A stretch of DNA of 64,000 bases from Amylostereum areolatum (Eukaryota; Basidiomycota; Agaricomycetes; Russulales; Stereaceae): NCBI GenBank assembly GCA_012932865.1, contig SAXG01000029.1, positions 457,176 to 521,175 on the forward strand, in the 5' to 3' direction. The notes below the pieces were generated by a model that did no database searches, was not told the origin of the DNA, and saw nothing but the letters and a program-made list of their open reading frames with translations. The position numbers were made by a program, and so were the translations under genes. Positions 19,699 to 31,056 of the stretch are shown here, one piece after another; positions within the stretch are counted from its first letter, which is position 1, and every line of letters begins with the position of its first letter.

Positions 19699-20246
19699 AT
19701 GGCACATGTACCAGTTGATGTCTTTATCCAGGACCTGTTGAGACATCTCCAGGGTACTGATTCTCTCGTCAGGGTACAAGATGACATCAACGTAAGGTTT
19801 CTCGTTTCGTTTTCCCATGTTGTGTGAAATTACACCCTGTCAGAATACTATTCAACACTGTTTGCTCTCTATGATGGTCACGGACGAGGAAGCCATGCAA
19901 TTAAGGCTGCTCTCCTGCGTACAATACGGCGAACCCCCGCCGGCCCCGCTTCCCCCCCTTTCTCAGGTGAATCATTCAGGTTTCCATCCGCGAAAGCACA
20001 CATTTTCGGTACTGAAGCTATTCCCACCAGGTCGTGGACAGCAATGCCGAATTCCAAGAACCATCCACATCTGCGAAACGACGAAACACGGAACTACAAG
20101 ATTCACGTAAGACAAAAAGAGTGAAGTCTGGGAAACCCCCAGTTAGACCCCCTTGTTCTTACATCAGAGCCAACCAGGGTGACCCACCCCTGATGCCACG
20201 TATGCCGGATGAGTATCTTCAATGCATCCGAGTTCTCGTTGCTTGA
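19699..20246 (+). CDS. Small spliced hypothetical protein, 143 aa
   Basis: Three exons, 19699-19791 (93 nt), 19844-19966 (123 nt) and 20031-20246 (216 nt with TGA), join in phase 0 through GTAAGG...CTGTCAG and GTGAAT...ACCAG introns, giving a continuous 143-aa frame. The protein begins MAHVPVDVFIQDLLRHL (helical), continues through a Pro-rich linker (PPPAPLPPLSQ) and a strongly basic patch (AKRRNTE, KTKRVKSGK) that looks like a nuclear localisation signal, and ends with MPRMPDEYLQCIRVLVA. No family is recognised. A second short frame at 20377 follows on the same strand. Confidence 0.5.
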
Positions 20247-20376
20247 TGTTTGGAGGACATCACGTTAGCGGAAGGCATACTTGATGATGTCGTGTACTTA
20301 TTGGAAAACTGATAACTAATAGCAACCACCTTGTCTTACCGCCTCGTGTAAACTTCCATTGTTTCCTCCATCCATC

Positions 20377-20742
20377 ATGGATGTGCGCGACGCAGTCTAT
20401 TTCCACCTCGTCACCGAACTCGAAGTTTGCGCACTTGACATCTTTCATATACAATCAAAGAACGCGCATGCCTTGCAACAATGGATACATAATATCGAAG
20501 CACTCCTGGTATGTCCACTTCATCCGGCAGTCCGAGACACCCACACTCTATACATCAGCAAGGGTCACTTGCGTACGTTCGAGAGGCAATTCACGTCAGC
20601 ATCTACGTTTGGGAACATCATGGTGCACGCCCGGCTCCTTCAAAAGGAAGCCGAGGTTTCGCTGTTGATCGTGCAATTCTTTGTGGACCACCTTATCGTG
20701 AGTACACGTAATGCATTTGGGTCCTTCACGCCGCACAACTAG
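20377..20742 (+). CDS. Hypothetical protein, 121 aa frame
   Basis: ATG at 20377 opens a frame to TAG 20740-20742: MDVRDAVYFHLVTELEVCALDIF and a downstream Phe/Leu-rich helix-like part. A GTGAGT donor near 20699 with an acceptor CTAG at about 20742 suggests the true coding sequence may continue into a further exon (CTGCAGACTAC...). No domain is recognised. It lies 130 bp after the 143-aa gene on the same strand. Confidence 0.35.
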   Translation: MDVRDAVYFHLVTELEVCALDIFHIQSKNAHALQQWIHNIEALLVCPLHPAVRDTHTLYISKGHLRTFERQFTSASTFGNIMVHARLLQKEAEVSLLIVQFFVDHLIVSTRNAFGSFTPHN

Positions 20743-20809
20743 CTGCAGACTACTATGATACATCCAAGGTCCCAATCGAGCCCACCCTGAACTACGGATG
20801 AAAGCATCC

Positions 20810-22077
20810 TTTTCGACCCCCAACCCGTTCCGACACCAGAACCGCCAAGTCTTCCCCTCCTCGGCATCACCGCCTCGGAGGCAGACAACTGTTCCGGTTA
20901 GTACGGCTATACTGTATTCTGTGTTTCCGCCAATGACTTATATCTGTTCCGTAAAGTGCATGAAGTTTGCCAACCACCCTCAAGTTATTCGCAGGTTACA
21001 GCTGAAGTACGGCCACTTGTGACCACATTGGCTTGTGCGGCGTCCTCTCTAAGAAACATTGGTATCTGAAAGAGAGTACGTCTCAGCATCGTATTAGCGC
21101 ACATCATGTCGAATTGTTACCTTGAACCGTTAAAATATTTTCGTGAGGTCGTCTAACGCCTCCATAGCCCTCCTGAGCCCTCCCGAGTACACAGTCGGCA
21201 TCCCCAATAAGCTGCTTTGCAACGGCTTTCTTCTGCTCTTCCGTCATACCAACAACCACTCCACGGTCCAAACGCAACCGCGCGCCAGTCTTTGCATGCG
21301 GAGATTCCGGTCCAACACTTGCCTCGCCTTCCCCCACAGTTGTTCGTTCCATCTGCGAGGGTACATCATCCATCGTGCTTGAAAAATTGTGGATGATTAC
21401 AGATGCTGTCCAAAACCCGCATAACCCTGTACCCGACAAGCTCCGCACTTATGCCAAATGTGTACAAATGGTCCGGGCCAATTGCATTAGCACCAGTCTC
21501 TGGTGTGCCCCAACAAGCCATGTTTGGGTACTGCCGTCTCTTTCCCCTTCCCAGTACTGTTCCATTTTCTATGCGAACCTCTCACCCGGTACGTTGGAGC
21601 AATGATTAAATATGCACATTTCCTCCAACAACCTGTCTAAGCACAATGGACTTCTACCTCGCATTCCGCCAGACATATGGGACACCATTGTAACAGTTGT
21701 TCGAGGTGTTTCCTCCTTCCTGGCATCGGACATAGGCCGGTTCATACACGCACTTTGGGTCGTTCAACCGTTTGACGGCTCTTCCAACCCACCACCCATG
21801 CTGCCCTCTCCATCTATTATGACGACTCTTGGACCCCATCTTGTCATATTCCTTATTATAGACAGTCAGCCGAGTATGCCTAATCCCCATTTTCCCTGCT
21901 CGGCCAACGTCAGCCACTCGCCCTTGATACATGGTCAGCCAGTGTATATTCTAGACACCCTCCTACTTATGTCTCATATCATCCGGCCGACTTATTCTTC
22001 CCCACCACACCAGCAAATGTTACCCTCCACGGATAATGGTCGACTGAGGCCCTCCTGCTGTACACCACCTGTCTACT
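20810..22077. other. Unresolved region with short open frames only
   Basis: Several short frames exist on both strands (for example the minus strand near 21104-21300, TEEQKKAVAKQLIGDADCV), but no start, splice chain or family is convincing. The segment from about 21750 becomes rich in degenerate CGGCCGA and CCACCC words leading into the tandem repeat. Confidence 0.35.
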
Positions 22078-22230
22078 CCCCCATTCCACACCCCCATAGA
22101 CCACAGTCGGCCGAGCACCTCCCCCAGGATCCTCCCCCATTCCACATCCCCATGGGCCACAGTCGGCCGTGCATCTCCCCTGGATCCCGCCCCATTCCAT
22201 ACCCCCATAGGCCGCAGTCGGCCGTGCACT
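22078..22230. repeat. About 62-bp tandem repeat, split by a MITE
   Basis: Units of CCCCATTCC-ACACCCCCATAG...CACAGTCGGCC-GTGCA-CTCCCC-GGATCC recur about three times here; the array resumes at 22996 after the inserted element (GTGCACCTCCCCTGGATCC). Confidence 0.75.
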
Positions 22231-22995
22231 AGGACCCCTGAAAATAGGGGAGGAGGCCGGATTGGCATCCAATGGGATTTGGGCGAATTTGGGTCCAAAA
22301 AACGGATATTCATCCAAAGAATCTCACCAAGACCGCCGGTGGCCGGATTTTTATCCGAAGCTCTTGGGGGGTCCGCTGGCTGAGGCCGGATTTTTATCTG
22401 ATCCAAATTTATGTGTATGTCAGTAGTTTTAGGCCGATTTGGCATCAATTACCTACACATCTCGCCAGCTATTTGAGCACTCATATGTGCTGACATTTTA
22501 TGGCTTTGGATACTTACTTACCACTTCAATCTAATGACGACGGCTGATCAATATGATGTGGAGCTCAATGCGGAGGTGTTCGCGGATTTTGCCGCGACAA
22601 ACCTCAATCTAGCTGTCGCCAAATTGGGCCGTTTACGCCGAGGCCGAAGGAAAGGCTCGGAGGGACTACTTATGAGAAGACTAGCTGGTGCTCACTAGTC
22701 ACTCATAGATACGGCACATCATTTTTGAAACCAAATGCACAAGAAATCAAGGCTTTTTGAGGCCGGATACACGAATCCGACAATTTTGGGGGAGTTTGGA
22801 GGCCAGATACTGGAATCCGACGATATTTTGGTCAGTCTTAGGCCAGATCGCGCATCCGACCGAAATCGAGGATCCTGGCTGAAAAATCGGATTTTATCCT
22901 ATGAAAAAGAGCCAAGTTAGGCCGGATTATCTTATGGTCCAAACCGAAATTTTCCGAAACTGTATCCGGCCTCCTCCCTCATTTTCAGGGGTCCT
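22231..22995. mobile_element. MITE, 765 bp, with 32-bp terminal inverted repeats
   Basis: The left end AGGACCCCTGAAAAT... and the reverse complement of the right end match over about 32 bp with two mismatches, extending through GGGAGGAGGCCGGAT. Flanks CGTGCACT (22223-22230) and CGTGCACC (22996-23003) form an 8-bp duplication with one mismatch. The interior has no gene but carries at least eight copies of a (A)GGCCGGAT...ATCCGA motif in both orientations, like subterminal binding sites. An 8-bp duplication fits a non-autonomous hAT-like element, but its ends differ from those of the hAT at 8429. Confidence 0.85.
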
Positions 22996-23413
22996 CGTGC
23001 ACCTCCCCTGGATCCTTTACCCTGTTGACCATTGGATACCTTACGGATAGTATCTACCACTTGCCTTCCCATTCTACCTCCTCGTAGCTCTCCTTTTATC
23101 AGAGTCTCGTAACATGTCACCCCAGTATCTTTACCCTATCCGTCCATAACCCGGGGGTCCAGTGCCAAAGATGATGGTTGTCCCTACTATACCCCCGCAT
23201 ATCACCATGAAGAGAGACTCTGACTTTCCATACGAGTATTGCAGGATCGGGAATGTTGAATGGGCATATCATAAAAACATGGTCACCAGTATTGGGATGG
23301 ATTTTGTAGCCAGAGAATGAGTCGATATTCTCCGGGGGTATACTGTCGTCGCATTTGATTCCACACTGTACTCCAAGGGTTACAAAATACTGCAGTACAA
23401 GGTCTCAGCATAG
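22996..23413. other. Spacer after MITE, small coding scrap
   Basis: The start continues the interrupted tandem repeat. A short plus-strand frame at about 23209-23322 (MKRDSDFPYEYCRIGNVEWAYHK) looks like a coding scrap but has no partner exons. Confidence 0.35.
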
Positions 23414-24267
23414 CTACTCCTCACCAGAGTCCCAGGACTTGTCCACCGCACTCAGACCCCCATGTAACTCAGCCCAAACACCCGTGTGCTTATCAGCCCG
23501 CTGGATACTCTCCTCCTGCACCAGAGTCCCTGCCTCCTTACTGTCCACCGCAGTGTTGGCTGCATGATCTAGATGACGCGCGAGGGTCCACAGCGGCTGG
23601 AGCCATGTGTTTGACACCTCCAAATCCTCGTCCTGAGTTCGTGATTAGCCTACATGTGTACGATGATCGGACGACGACACACCTTCAAAAAAGCCATCGT
23701 GACGAAGGTCACAAAGGCGGGCCCAACGTCATATGGGGTCTCCACGTTGTCGAAGCACCACCAGCAAGGGAGGTAGATCGGGAGTGCCAGGGGGTCCGTC
23801 CCATCTTCGGCCAAGGATGGGATTGCCGACCAATCCCCGCCCTTCCCATCCAAGAGATATGATGCAGCCTGCACAATAATGTCCGGCACGTGGGTGGTAA
23901 GTCCCTGTGTCCTACAGTATCCAACGATACAGAATATGAGGTTCTTCACCCCTGTAAGCACTCAAAGTCCAAGGATAACTCACATGGGACTCACCAGCTC
24001 ATTCTGCACTGACACCTTGACCCCCGGGATCTCCCACTCCGTCCCTACCCCCACCACGGGCCTTGTGGAGAGGTATTTGCCGGCCCTCCCAAGTCGCCAT
24101 CCAAAGTACTCGATGAGGGCATCCATCACATCTGAGAAGAAGTAGTCTTTCGACTGGAACTCGCTTTGCATTGTGATAGAGGTGAGATCGCCGTCGAAGG
24201 ATAGCGGGTGTGATTTGGGGGAAGTCAAGGGTAGGACAACAATCACACTTATGTCTTTTGAACGCAA
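23414..24267 (-). pseudogene. Unidentified minus-strand gene, exon frames not fully joining
   Basis: Coding blocks on the minus strand: 24267-23995 (DVMDALIEYFGWRLGRAGKYL), 23951-23683 (NLIFCIVGYCRTQGL, IIVQAASYLLDGKGGDW, LPIYLPCWWCFDNVETPYD) and 23632-23414 (NTWLQPLWTLARHLDHAANT). The second intron (23682-23633, GTGTGT...CTCAG) joins in frame. At the first (23994-23952, GTGAGT...TACAG) the frames do not join, so it carries an indel or the junction is misplaced. The aromatic-rich middle might be buried or membrane-associated. No family is recognised. It lies downstream of the KDZ gene on the same strand. Confidence 0.4.
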
Positions 24268-24399
24268 CGAACATCGGGCACGTGATCGATTTTCGCAAAC
24301 AGCCGAAGCGTCCCTTTAGAACGATCATCCTTTATACCAACAACATTTTTCACCAGTCACTCCTGCTCTACACCTCTCCACCCGCATACACCCGCCAAA

Positions 24400-24519
24400 A
24401 TGGAACACGTCCGGATCGAACTCACACCCATCAACATGAAAATGTTCGAGGGGAAACGACGCTTCCAAGAGTGGGAGGCCATGCAAGCGGAGCTATACCA
24501 TTGCACCCAATGGATCTGA
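24400..24519 (+). pseudogene. Short frame with premature stop (39 aa)
   Basis: ATG at 24400 opens MEHVRIELTPINMKMFEGKR..., which ends at TGA 24517-24519. The same frame then continues openly (WAVREVLERGVENTPWKAGF...) for another about 40 codons, so this looks like the 5' end of a gene broken by one nonsense codon. Not recognised. Confidence 0.4.
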
Positions 24520-24769
24520 TGGGCCGTGCGTGAGGTGCTGGAACGCGGTGTAGAGAATACCCCATGGAAGGCCGGCTTTGAGGCAGAATTGGTGCCTGCT
24601 TATACCCCCCTGAGCTCTGTATCTCCCTCACATTCGTAACCCTCCCAGCACCACTTGTCATATGTCGCAGGGCAGTACTGTGTCCTTTCAGGCCGCTACT
24701 TGCCACGCCGATCACCACATTACGACCCCCGGACGTCATGAAATAGCTGCTGTAATGTTTAAATATGGA

Positions 24770-27700
24770 CTACGCGTAGGGATCAAAGTGCTCGTCCGCT
24801 GAGTGGGGAGGAATCTCGATCCCAATTCCGCCAGGTTCCAGTATGCCGGGCGCATCAAATGCCCGCTTGGCGCGCTCTGCCATCTCAAGCCACTCTGTCT
24901 CCTGCTGGAGAGTGTAGCAGATGTGACTGGAATACTTCTCCGTCGCTCCTTCCTCCTCCCCAAGCCGGCGTCGAAGCTTCCCCAGCTCCACCCACCGGGT
25001 GGTGTAGAAGAGAAATCCCCTCACGGTCGAGTGCATTTCCGACTCAAATATGACGAGATCTTCCCTGGCCCATTCCCAAGTGGACCAGGCTGTAAGCCAC
25101 TGCACCCGGAAAACTGAACCCCCATCAATTAGCCCCTGATGTCAGTTGAGGCGCAAGGAGATGTACATTCTGCAAACCATTCACCCCTCTCCGCCTGCTT
25201 CTCCACGTCAATATCCCAGAACCATGCCAACTTCTCGCGCGCGCTGGACACGTTGTTTGCGTTGACCAATGTTGTCAAAGTCTTCAGATGCTCGGGCAAG
25301 AGAGGTTGGTACCGATCTAATTTCCGATCCTTCTCGCGCTGCAGGGCTGACTCCACCTCGTCTTGATGTCCGTCGACCCCGGAAGGGTCTACTCCCGGAG
25401 CGGGGCACAGAAGCTGAAACACCTGGAACCCAACGTTGTAGCGGTGCGCGTGCTCGCGCATTTCCCGATTGGCTGCGCTCAACCGCCTCCAAGCCTTGGT
25501 TTTCAATTGTTGCAAGTTTTCTGTCGTTCTGATTTGCTTTTCGAATCGGTAGGCTTTGTCGGCGAGGTCGATGTGGAGGTCCTTGAGGAGGTCGTCCATT
25601 TGTGCCACACGTAGCTTCAGCTCAGTCTGGACAAGCACTTTGTTCCGGGGGTCAAGGCACCAATCACGCCCAAAAGAGGAAGGAAGGACGATCGTCCAGT
25701 TCTCAGGGGAGACCGTATCCTCTCCCAAGGCTGCAGGAACCCGTTGCCAAGAGTCGTCATCCTCCCCGAGGCGGGTTGGTGGTGCGTGCGGTCGTGCCTC
25801 GAGTGACCCGGGGCGAGCCACCATGAACCGCGCGGCCTTTGGCTGATACTCTTCAATATCGTAGGCAAGCTTTTGGCGCCTCCGTTTCGTCTTAATCCAT
25901 TCCGTCGAGTCGTTGACAACCCGTCGCAAGAGAACCTGGATGGCTACTCTAATGACAGAGTCAGATAGTCAGTACTGCTCGACCAAATCCACTGGTGGGC
26001 GCACTGTTCCTCTTGCAATCGGATGCCTTTCGCGATTGTTTCCGCAAGTCCGCCGTTGTCCCTCCGGGAGGTCTCTTCGTCGATAAGTTCGCCTTCCACC
26101 TGTTGTCGGGACGGTGCTGACCCCCGGACGTGAGCTAAGCATGCTTCTGAGAATTCGATCCAGTAGTTGACACACCTGTATGGGACCGGACCTCGAAGAT
26201 CTTCATCTCATTAACATCCTCATTCCTGGCTGCCTGGGCTGCTCGGGCGTCGACCTCCCATCCATGGCGGGTCTCATCATCCAGCGACACCCGGAGACGG
26301 GCGCACTCTGCATCGCGAGTCTTGAACTCAACTTGGCCCTTCTTCCACTTTCTTACCAACGCCGCGGCTGCTCACACGATATGAGCACGAACCCATGGGA
26401 CCTATGCGGAGGAGAGACTCACCCATGCCGATCATTTTCTTGTAGTTGTTGTTGTTCATATGAGCATCCATGAGTTCCGCGCGTGAAGGGAGGGTCATCT
26501 GGTGACCGCTACGGGCGATGAGATTCAAGAGGGACCACAAGGTCTCTACTATCTCGCCGTCAATGTTCCCAATTCCCCAGATGAACGATGGAGAGAAGCT
26601 TTGGAAGGCAGGTGTTAACGTGTCCTTGGATGTGCCAGTTTCCCGATGCCTTTCAGGATCTCCTTGAACTTGGGAAGAGTGAGCTCGTCTGGGCTACACA
26701 TAAACCGTTCCTATGAAGTATACACCGTATTGACACATGATGTTGTACAGCATGAGAACGTGCTCTATCTTGTCCATCTTGTAGGTCAGAGCCTGGTTCA
26801 CGATGTAGTCGACATTGATATGCCTGCCAACTCATCCATGGTTAGAAAGCAGGGGCCCGGGGGTGCAGACGCCCACATACCTGTTCTCCTTTTTGGAGGT
26901 CTGCACAGGAATGTGGGTACCAACACCCGTGGCGGGCACAGCAGACAGAGACGATGCCCGTAACATCCAAGTTCGTCCGGTCAAGGTTTTGATTGCTCGC
27001 CGCATGGTGGGAGTGACATTTCGGGAGGTTTGCCTAGATTCAAGTTAGGCGTGCACACCCCTGGAATCGTTCAAGCTCACCTCTGGTTTGTCGTACGCAC
27101 CAGCCCTCTTTAGATAGTCGTTGAAAGGGCCAGGGGGTTACCATGAATCCTGATCCCGTGGATATGTGTTCGTCTTGCCCCAAAGTCGACGATGCAACAT
27201 GTTGGGCATGGAAGTTGGCATTCGATCCCGATGGTTCAGGACATATTTCCACCTGAAGGAGACGTCACCAAGGATCAATGTGTACTCGAGTCAAACGTAC
27301 AAATCCTCGTGGGTTTTCCAATCAGCAGGGATGTTGAAACCGTCTTGGGGGCAGGCAATGTAGAACCACGCCAATTCCCCTGGGCCCGGTGTCTTCAGAA
27401 TTCCTGGGTGAGCATGGCCGAAGGTGATCAAGTTTTGCAAGAGACGCCACTGCCTGGTGACCCGAAGCAGTTCCTTGTAGCGCGACTGCATAGAAAAGAC
27501 AGGTTAGTCCCACGACCTGAAGCGGGATCTACAACATACTGCGACTGAATCTGGATCCCGGGGGTTTGTCAGCCGTTGAAGCTTGTGCATATAGGCATTG
27601 CCAACTGGTCTTGCATTCCAGGTTTTCCAATATAGTGTCTTCCATCAAGTTGAACGTGAATGCGGTGCTTGGGATGTTCTGAGTCGCAGGGAAGAGATGG

Positions 27701-28922
27701 AGGTCTAGGAGTTGCAGGTCATGAGGTAGGGCCCCAGGGCAGTGGCAGAATTGCATCCCGACTTCGTGAATACCGTTGCGTTCGACAATGACATATATCT
27801 TGTTATTTTGCTCATCCCGGGCGCCAGGGCGGTTGGGAGCTCCGTGGATGTACGTGTTCTCCGGCTCTTCCGTCATGTTCTCGCGATCTGCGGCCCGGTC
27901 CTCTTCCACCAGTGTAACATTGTCGCTGTCCCAGGACGTCGTGGACGTCGCCCGTGGGGCTCGGAAACTGCCCCTCCCTCCTTGGCCGGCCTGGAGAGGA
28001 GAAAGAGACGGAGATCGAGGTCGTGATGTGGATGCATGTGGAGCAGGGGCACCGTTCGTGTAGTCGCTAGCGCCGTCCGAAAAGGAGGAAGAGGTCGGGC
28101 TGGAAGTCGCCGGGACGTCCCATGCATCCAGAGGAATGATATCGTCGTCGGAAGCAAAAGACGAACGGGATGACCGCCGGGAATGAGTCCTTGGAGTGGG
28201 AGATGTTGCCCTAGACGATGGGTTGGAGGTTCCAAACCGCATGGATCCTTTGCCTGTGCGACGGCCAGGAACTACTGGGTGGAAGGGGCAGGAGTCGCCC
28301 CCATGGCCGAGCTTAACCACGAGCCCTGCATTCCGCAACCAGGAAGGAGCGTAGAACCCTCGGGGAGACCACTGCTCTACACGATGGAAGGGGAGGTACT
28401 GGTGTGCAGCGCGGAAGCAGGGCTCGCACATGTCACGTCCGGATAGGCATTCCAGACACCGCCAGGTTGCTGGAGCCACCTTGCACCCTCGACATCGACG
28501 GCCGTTCTGAGGGCCGTGCGTTCCCAAAATCTGGTTGAGGTAGAGACCCTTCCGGGGCATGAACTCCTGCATACAGGTCTCAGAACGCTATAACCCACAG
28601 TCAGTGGTGGGGAGATGTCGAAGGAAGTGCAGCGCACCCGTCCTCCAGGCCTCTGCAATGGGTCTACACCGCACATCGCGATATCCGGCACGTTCCCAGG
28701 TCCAGCCACTCCAAAGTCCGGCGCGGGAATAGCCCCCCCCTCGTCCTGGTGGAAATCCACCACGTCTGGTCGTCGTTTCTTGGGTGTTGCATGAGGAGTG
28801 CTGGGCGCGCCCACCCGCTTGTAAGCCTTGTCCTTGGTCTTCGTGCGGAAGCTTCCGTCGGTCCCAACAACCGTTTGCTGCTGGCGGAAACTCTTCTTCT
28901 TGTTGACTGTCTTGGTACCCAT
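24770..28922 (-). CDS. KDZ-superfamily transposase with CxC2 zinc cluster
   Basis: A multi-exon minus-strand gene read in blocks. The start is MGTKTVNKKKSF at 28922, with basic patches. A zinc cluster at 28494-28384 has paired Cys at C-x2-C, C-x2-C and C-x2-C followed by two His, the CxC2 cluster described next to KDZ transposases. Then come GMQFCHCPGALP and FNLMEDTILENLECKTSW (about 27790-27610), INVDYIV (about 26815; an intron GTATGT...GGCAG precedes it), LYNIMCQYG (about 26740), ETLWSLLNLIARSG...ELMDAHMNNNNYKKM (about 26550-26430), and the C-terminal LAYDIEEYQPKAARFMVARPGS, DSWQRVP, PSSFGRDWC, ADKAYRFEKQIRT and REKLAWFWDIDV (25929-25170), ending with stop 24770. These blocks match the KDZ family from memory. 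In LYNIMCQYG the Asn (26742-26744) stands where I remember a conserved Asp. Exact exon borders are not all resolved. Confidence 0.85.
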
Positions 28923-29734
28923 GGGAGAACACGATGGGAGGACGCGAGGTAGGCAGTAGACTCTTCGTCCCTGTCGACTTGTGCAACTAGCGCGTGAAGC
29001 GAGTACCAATATTTGACGCCAGTTACGACAGAAGTCCATGTCACGTGGTGCAACGTCTGTCGTGACCCATTTCCCTAAGTCGCATTCCTCCTTCTCTACC
29101 CTTCCGCACCCTCTCTTATTTCCATGGCCTCTCTACCTCACTCGCCGCCCTCGTCCCAAACAACGCCTGCTGGCAGCAGCTTCGCCTCTCTCTCGGAGAG
29201 GATTCCCTCCATCCGATCGACAATCATGCTCATTCATATGTGTGAGCATACCCGATGGGTGTCCGTGCGGTGCGTGACACGTTGTTTTTGCTCCTTCTGA
29301 AACTTATCCCCGGTAGAACTCCCATCAACGACGGGGAGATGTGCGAAACTGCATGGCAACATGTCACTCGTCAGTATACCACCCGCCGCCGCACCGCCTG
29401 TACCGTCTTTCAAGCCATCAACCTGTCGTTGTCATCTCCACAGGTCTGGAGACTGAACGGCAATTTCTTGCGCGACATGGGTCTCCCTCCCCGTCATGCA
29501 GCCCATCTGACATTGTGTGTTTATACCCCCAGTCAGTTTTCATTTTCACTGACAATCTGAACAGGGCTGCTGCTGGTGAAAGGGAGGAGGGTACAGGGAA
29601 CTAGGGAAGGTTAGATTAGGCCTCAGGATTGTAACAGCGTAGGGGGTGTAGCAGTATTGTATGGTAGCGGGCGGGAGGAGGATGGGAGATGTGTACCAGC
29701 AATATACCTCGTCGGTTACAGGGAGAAAGGCCAA
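28923..29734. other. Spacer between KDZ and TET/JBP genes
   Basis: No gene supported. It should hold the KDZ promoter and the end of the dioxygenase transcript; I see no clear TATA box. Confidence 0.4.
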
Positions 29735-31056
29735 TTAAGACGCGAGGAGGTCGATGGTAACGTAAGAGGTTGGACGAGGAATTCCGAGGCGGTCAAGCAA
29801 TTCGAGCTTCATGTACCCGGCGATGGACAGTCGATCTTCTTCAGTGCGCGACACCCCGTGGGCAACGACAGCACCGGAGAAGAAGGACATCGAGCCCGGG
29901 ATGTATTGACACCGTAATCCGAACGTAGGTAGTTCGAGGACAGTCCGCGGGCATCCGCCGCATGAAACCAGCATGTCATACAAACAACGGTGCGAGCTAT
30001 GGGTGTCGCGATGGATCGGAGACTCCCGGTTCGCAATGACGGAAACGATCGGCGTGTAAAAACCCCAGATCTGGAGCGACTTGTCGAGTTCGTCGGTCGT
30101 ACACATTTCGATGAGAGCCTGGCGGCAAAGGCGCGCCATCTCCGGGTGCACCATCGCCAAGATTGCACTGGCGACCATCGCATGCTCACGGACTTTCCTT
30201 AACCACAAGTGAGTGGTAGGAAATGTCTGCATCGTTCTTGACGGACGGATGCCCTTGTCCTGGTCCTGCAAAGAGACATCGACAATCCAGCAGGTCAGCG
30301 ACGGATCAACCCGTCGCCAGATACTACGCACTTTCCAATGACCGGTAGCCATCCATCCGGGGCTGAGTGTCGTGCAGCCTGGCCCAATTGCGAGGCAGTC
30401 CTCCTCCTCCGAAAGAGATGGCGGCTTTGCCTCCACCTGGCGGGTGAAAGGATGATGTCGTGAGGCATGCCGTTGTCCATGGTGTCGCTCATCCAGACGG
30501 TCTCGGAGAGAAGGTCCCACTGGTATCAGTAAGTTGTGTTCCACTGCGAAGAACAGACCAAGACGTACCTGTCGCCGTTCGGTCAGTATACCGGGCAAGA
30601 ACCATCCGACGATATTCCCCTCGCTGTCCCATATAGAGATCGGGTCCGCTACCGCACAATCCGTCTCCGGTGGTGGAAAGCGCGCTCGCAGGTCAGCTTC
30701 AAACGCCACTGTTGTCCCCGCTGGGTGAGCCGCACACGGTCCGCATAGTCTGACATTGACCAGGATAACACGACTTGAAGAACGGTGAGATCACTCAGGG
30801 ACCGAATAGATCAACTACCGAGGACGCACCTCGATTCTCCAATGCACTCGCAATGACCATCGCGGCCAATGCTAGGTCGGCCCTTCACCACCGGGGACAG
30901 GGAGGGGAATAAATCCGTGGGCTCCGACACGACAATCCCCGCACGTCTTTGACGAGCGTGCCCCAGGAGTAGATGTCCATATGCTGTGGCATCGTCGAGG
31001 TCCCGAAGTGCCCAGTGCAGTGGCACATCGTCCGGGGGAGAGTCAGGGACCACCAT
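29735..31056 (-). CDS. TET/JBP-like 2-oxoglutarate/Fe(II) dioxygenase
   Basis: Minus-strand gene; the last large exon ends at 29735. The catalytic double-stranded beta-helix shows ANRESPIHRDTHSSH (HxD with His/Asp codons near 30013-30005), LPTFGLRCQYIPGSMSFFSGAVVAHGVS (distal His near 29860) and EDRLSIAGYM (Arg near 29833), the iron- and 2-oxoglutarate-binding set. Upstream are LSPGWMATGHWK, SIWDSEGNIVGWFLPGIL and NVRLCGPCAAHPAG. An intron at 30829-30774 (GTGCGT...CAAG) joins in frame to a first exon starting MVVPDSPPDDVPLHWALRDLDD at 31056. A GTACGT intron at 30568-30520 is likely, but the join just after it is unresolved. This arrangement fits fungal TET/JBP enzymes, which oxidise 5-methylcytosine in DNA. 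It lies 813 bp upstream of the KDZ transposase on the same strand. Confidence 0.75.

Noticed and set aside
22231..22995. MITE derived from the hAT at 8429
   Set aside because: Terminal repeats (AGGACCCCTGAAAAT versus CAGAGCTCTTCA) and subterminal motifs differ.
23980..24328. Joining the unidentified minus-strand gene as a clean CDS
   Set aside because: The frames on either side of the first intron do not match with any GT-AG choice I could find.
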